Assembly (NCBI GenBank): GCA_944345045.1
Contig: CALVMI010000046.1
Location: 1-7,033, forward strand
Reading direction: 5' to 3'
Source: an uncultured Bacilli bacterium
Lineage (GTDB): Bacteria; Bacillota_I; Bacilli_A; RF39; UBA660
DNA length: 7,033 nucleotides
A program made the translations under genes and the position numbers. Each line of letters starts with the position of its first letter. The first letter of the stretch is position 1. The notes below the pieces were generated by a model. It saw only the letters and a program-made list of their open reading frames with translations. It made no database searches and was not told where the DNA came from. Shown here one piece after another: positions 4,920 through 7,033 of the stretch.

Positions 4920-6350
4920 CGTTAATTTTTCCGTTAATATTTCTTTTACTTTTACTGGATTTGCTTGACCTTTTGTTTTTTTCATGACTTGTCCTACAAA
5001 ATAATCAAACATATTTGTTCTTCCTTGATGATAAATTTCGATTTGAGAAGGATTTTCGTCTAACACTTCGAGAATTATTTTTGTCAATACTCCTTCATCA
5101 GAAATTTGAAGCATATTTTTTTCTTTCATAATTATTTCTGGTTCTTTTTCTTCTTCTAAAACTAAATTAAAAAGTTCTTTTCCTTGCTTGCTTGAAATTG
5201 TACCCTTTGAAACAGCTTCAGTTATTTTAGCTAGGCGCTTTGGAGTAACAAAGCAGTTATTTATTGAAATATCTTCTTTATATAAATAACCTAGAATCAT
5301 ACTTATAATCCAGTTTGCTGCAGTTTTTGGTTCAATTTGTTCTTGTAAACATTCTTCAAAATAATCAGAAACAGCTTTTTCTTTAATTAGAATATTCGCA
5401 TCATAGCTTGATAAATTATATTTATCTTGATACTTTTTCTTTCTTTCATAAGGAAGTTCTGGTATAGATGAGCAAATTTCTTCTAACCATTCTTTAGATA
5501 TTTTAAATTTTGGAATATTAGGTTCCACAAAATATTTATAATCTATGGCGTCCACTTTGCTACGCATCCGAATTGTTGTTTTTGTTTCCTCGTCGTATCT
5601 TCTTGTCTCTTGTTCTACTTCTTCATATTTTCCGGCTTGTTTCAACTCTGTTTGTCTTTGAATTTCATAATTAATAGCATCTCTAACGCCACTAAAAGAG
5701 TTTACGTTTTTGATTTCTACTTTTGTGCCTAATTCAGCGGTATCTGATATGGAAACGTTAACATCACAACGAATTTGGCCTTTTTTAGGATCAGCTTCAC
5801 TAATGTTACAATATTGGTATATTGCTTTCATATATTCTAAAAAAGCTACAGCATCATCTGCCGAATGAAGACACGGAGTAGTTACAAGCTCTAATAATGG
5901 TACTCCTGCACGGTTATAGTCGATAGTTGAAACATCATATAAGTGATTCATACTAGCTGAGTCTTCTTCTAAGTGAATATTATCTATATCTACGCGAAAT
6001 TTTGTTCCATCTTCTCTTTCAATTTCGATATAACCTCCCATACCAACTGGTGCTGGAGGAGTATTTTGGGTTATTTGATATCCTTTTGGTAAATCTGGAT
6101 AATAATAATTTTTTCTCTCAAAATACATGTATTCTGGTTGTTTAGAATGAAGAATTTCGCTCATCATTAAGGACATACGAACACACTCTTTATTTAAAGT
6201 TGGCAAAGTTCCAGGAAAAGCCATATCTACTGGTCTTATATTTGAATTTGGTGTTTCAGAATAAGCATTTTTTGCACCGGAAAACACTTTAGTATTCGTT
6301 TCGGAAATTTCACAGTGCATTTCTAAACCTATTGTCGCTTGATATTTCAT
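4914..6350 (-). CDS. gatB: Asp-tRNA(Asn)/Glu-tRNA(Gln) amidotransferase subunit B
   Basis: GatB is the tRNA-binding and kinase subunit of GatCAB: it activates the carboxylate of Glu-tRNA(Gln) or Asp-tRNA(Asn) with ATP and receives ammonia from GatA. The 478 residues match the usual length. The catalytic domain (about 1-290) shows IGLEMH (7-12), KNYYYPDLPKGYQITQ (80-95), HLEED (126-130), NRAGVPLLE (146-154), GQIRCDVNVS (191-200) and EIKNVNSF (212-219), followed by the ETRRYDE and MRSKVDAIDYKYFVEP blocks. A helical domain and the C-terminal YqeY-like tail domain follow, the tail ending in GQANPVKVKEILTEKL. The start overlaps the gatA stop as ATGA, with GAGGTGA just upstream. The presence of GatCAB suggests Gln-tRNA and/or Asn-tRNA is made indirectly in this organism. 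Confidence 0.98.
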   Translation of the reverse strand: MKYQATIGLEMHCEISETNTKVFSGAKNAYSETPNSNIRPVDMAFPGTLPTLNKECVRMSLMMSEILHSKQPEYMYFERKNYYYPDLPKGYQITQNTPPAPVGMGGYIEIEREDGTKFRVDIDNIHLEEDSASMNHLYDVSTIDYNRAGVPLLELVTTPCLHSADDAVAFLEYMKAIYQYCNISEADPKKGQIRCDVNVSISDTAELGTKVEIKNVNSFSGVRDAINYEIQRQTELKQAGKYEEVEQETRRYDEETKTTIRMRSKVDAIDYKYFVEPNIPKFKISKEWLEEICSSIPELPYERKKKYQDKYNLSSYDANILIKEKAVSDYFEECLQEQIEPKTAANWIISMILGYLYKEDISINNCFVTPKRLAKITEAVSKGTISSKQGKELFNLVLEEEKEPEIIMKEKNMLQISDEGVLTKIILEVLDENPSQIEIYHQGRTNMFDYFVGQVMKKTKGQANPVKVKEILTEKLTK

Positions 6351-7033
6351 TTTGTCACCTCATTTGCTATTTGACCTTTATAATTCATAGTGCTTTCTAA
6401 AGCATAAGCAATATTTAATGCCCTTTGATCTTCATAACAATTTGTTGTAATATTCACACCTACTGGTAAATTATTTACAAAGCCATTAGGAATAGTGATA
6501 CTTGGAAAACCGCCAAAATTTCCTATTTGTAAATGTTCTTCTAAAGCACTTGTATCATCTTTCAATAAGTCATTAGAGCCTTCTAATAATTTGGCCGGAC
6601 CGATTCCAACTGGTAAGATTAAAGCATCATATTCTTTAAAATATTTTTTTATTTCGTCAACAATTAATCTTCGTACTCGTTGAGCATTACGGAAGTATTT
6701 TTCTTGATTTTCTTTTTGTAATACATAAGAACCAATTATAAAACGACGTTTAATAAGCGGAGAAAATCCTTCTGTTCGATATTCTTTCATCATTTTTCGA
6801 TAATTTTCTCCTTTAGCACGTGGCCCAAAAATAAAACCGGTTAAATTTGAAAGATTGCTTGTAGCTTCAGCACAAGATATGACAACATAGACAGCCGGCA
6901 ATGCTTTTAGTAAATTTTCGTCTATTGACACACCTTCTACTTTCATTCCTAACTGTTCACATTTTTTTATTGTCTCTTTAAAATTTTCTAAATGTTTTTG
7001 TAATTCTTCATTTGCATTTGGATAATTTTCTAT
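6347..7033 (-). CDS. gatA: Amidotransferase subunit A, C-terminal 228 residues (5' end outside window)
   Basis: GatA is the amidase-signature glutaminase that frees ammonia for GatB. The frame is open from the window edge to TGA at 6349-6347; an internal ATG at 6946 is not the true start, because the 29 codons before it continue the family sequence. Roughly half of the usual ~480 residues are seen. Recognisable C-terminal blocks are the KALPAVYVVISCAEATSNL stretch, EGFSPLIKRRFIIGSYVL, AQRVRRLI, YDALILPV and the FPSITIP...NLPVGVNI region. The Lys-Ser-Ser catalytic residues and the glycine-rich amidase signature lie outside the window, so activity cannot be judged here. The segment between ILPV and FPSITIP is diverged from typical GatA. 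gatC is expected further upstream but is not visible. Confidence 0.96.
   Translation of the reverse strand: MENYPNANEELQKHLENFKETIKKCEQLGMKVEGVSIDENLLKALPAVYVVISCAEATSNLSNLTGFIFGPRAKGENYRKMMKEYRTEGFSPLIKRRFIIGSYVLQKENQEKYFRNAQRVRRLIVDEIKKYFKEYDALILPVGIGPAKLLEGSNDLLKDDTSALEEHLQIGNFGGFPSITIPNGFVNNLPVGVNITTNCYEDQRALNIAYALESTMNYKGQIANEVTK
6355..6361 (-). promoter_or_regulatory. gatB ribosome binding site inside gatA
   Basis: GAGGTGA lies in the last codons of gatA, 4 nt before the gatB ATG, and the ATGA overlap places stop and start together. This supports both the gatB start and the reading of TGA as a stop. Confidence 0.75.

Noticed and set aside
6495..6683. Plus-strand open frame of 62 codons
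   Set aside because: Antisense to gatA, no recognisable protein features.
6347..6946. A separate 199-aa gene starting at the ATG at 6946
   Set aside because: The reading frame continues upstream to the window edge with GatA-like sequence, so this ATG is internal to gatA.

Overview
The window is a low-GC, gene-dense stretch of a Firmicutes/Mollicutes-like bacterium. Every recognisable gene lies on the minus strand, so the reading order runs from high to low coordinates. EF-Tu, EF-G, S7 and S12 look like those of Bacilli and their relatives. Tryptophan is encoded by TGG where I checked it in the conserved genes, and gatA ends in an in-frame TGA, so the code is probably standard rather than the Mycoplasma code. 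The small membrane proteins remind me of families common in uncultured gut Bacilli of the RF39 type. That placement is an inference.

Layout in transcription order: (1) 7033-4914 holds the 3' half of gatA followed by complete gatB, overlapping at ATGA; these are subunits of the tRNA-dependent Asp/Glu amidotransferase, and gatB ends in an intrinsic terminator. (2) 4889-3828 is a compact three-gene unit with its own good promoter. It encodes three small single-pass membrane proteins (97, 124 and 112 aa). The last two are diverged tandem paralogs that share a two-cysteine C-terminal module, and one keeps a pilin-like N-terminus. (3) 3811-1 is the str operon, rpsL-rpsG-fusA-tuf. It starts from a strong extended -10 promoter and a roughly 88-nt leader with two hairpins; tuf runs off the left end of the window and has a possible promoter of its own.

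The two flanking regions are translation genes: GatCAB makes Gln-tRNA and/or Asn-tRNA by transamidation, S12 and S7 are 30S proteins, EF-G drives translocation and EF-Tu delivers aminoacyl-tRNA. The membrane-protein unit between them is the accessory and least explained part. No clear terminator separates it from rpsL. Two conserved-site deviations in the translation genes were confirmed at codon level: Pro to Ile in the S12 KDLPG loop, and Ala to Asp in the EF-Tu G5 motif. There is no gene-free stretch over 300 bases, and I saw no tRNA, rRNA, IS element, CRISPR array or other mobile element.
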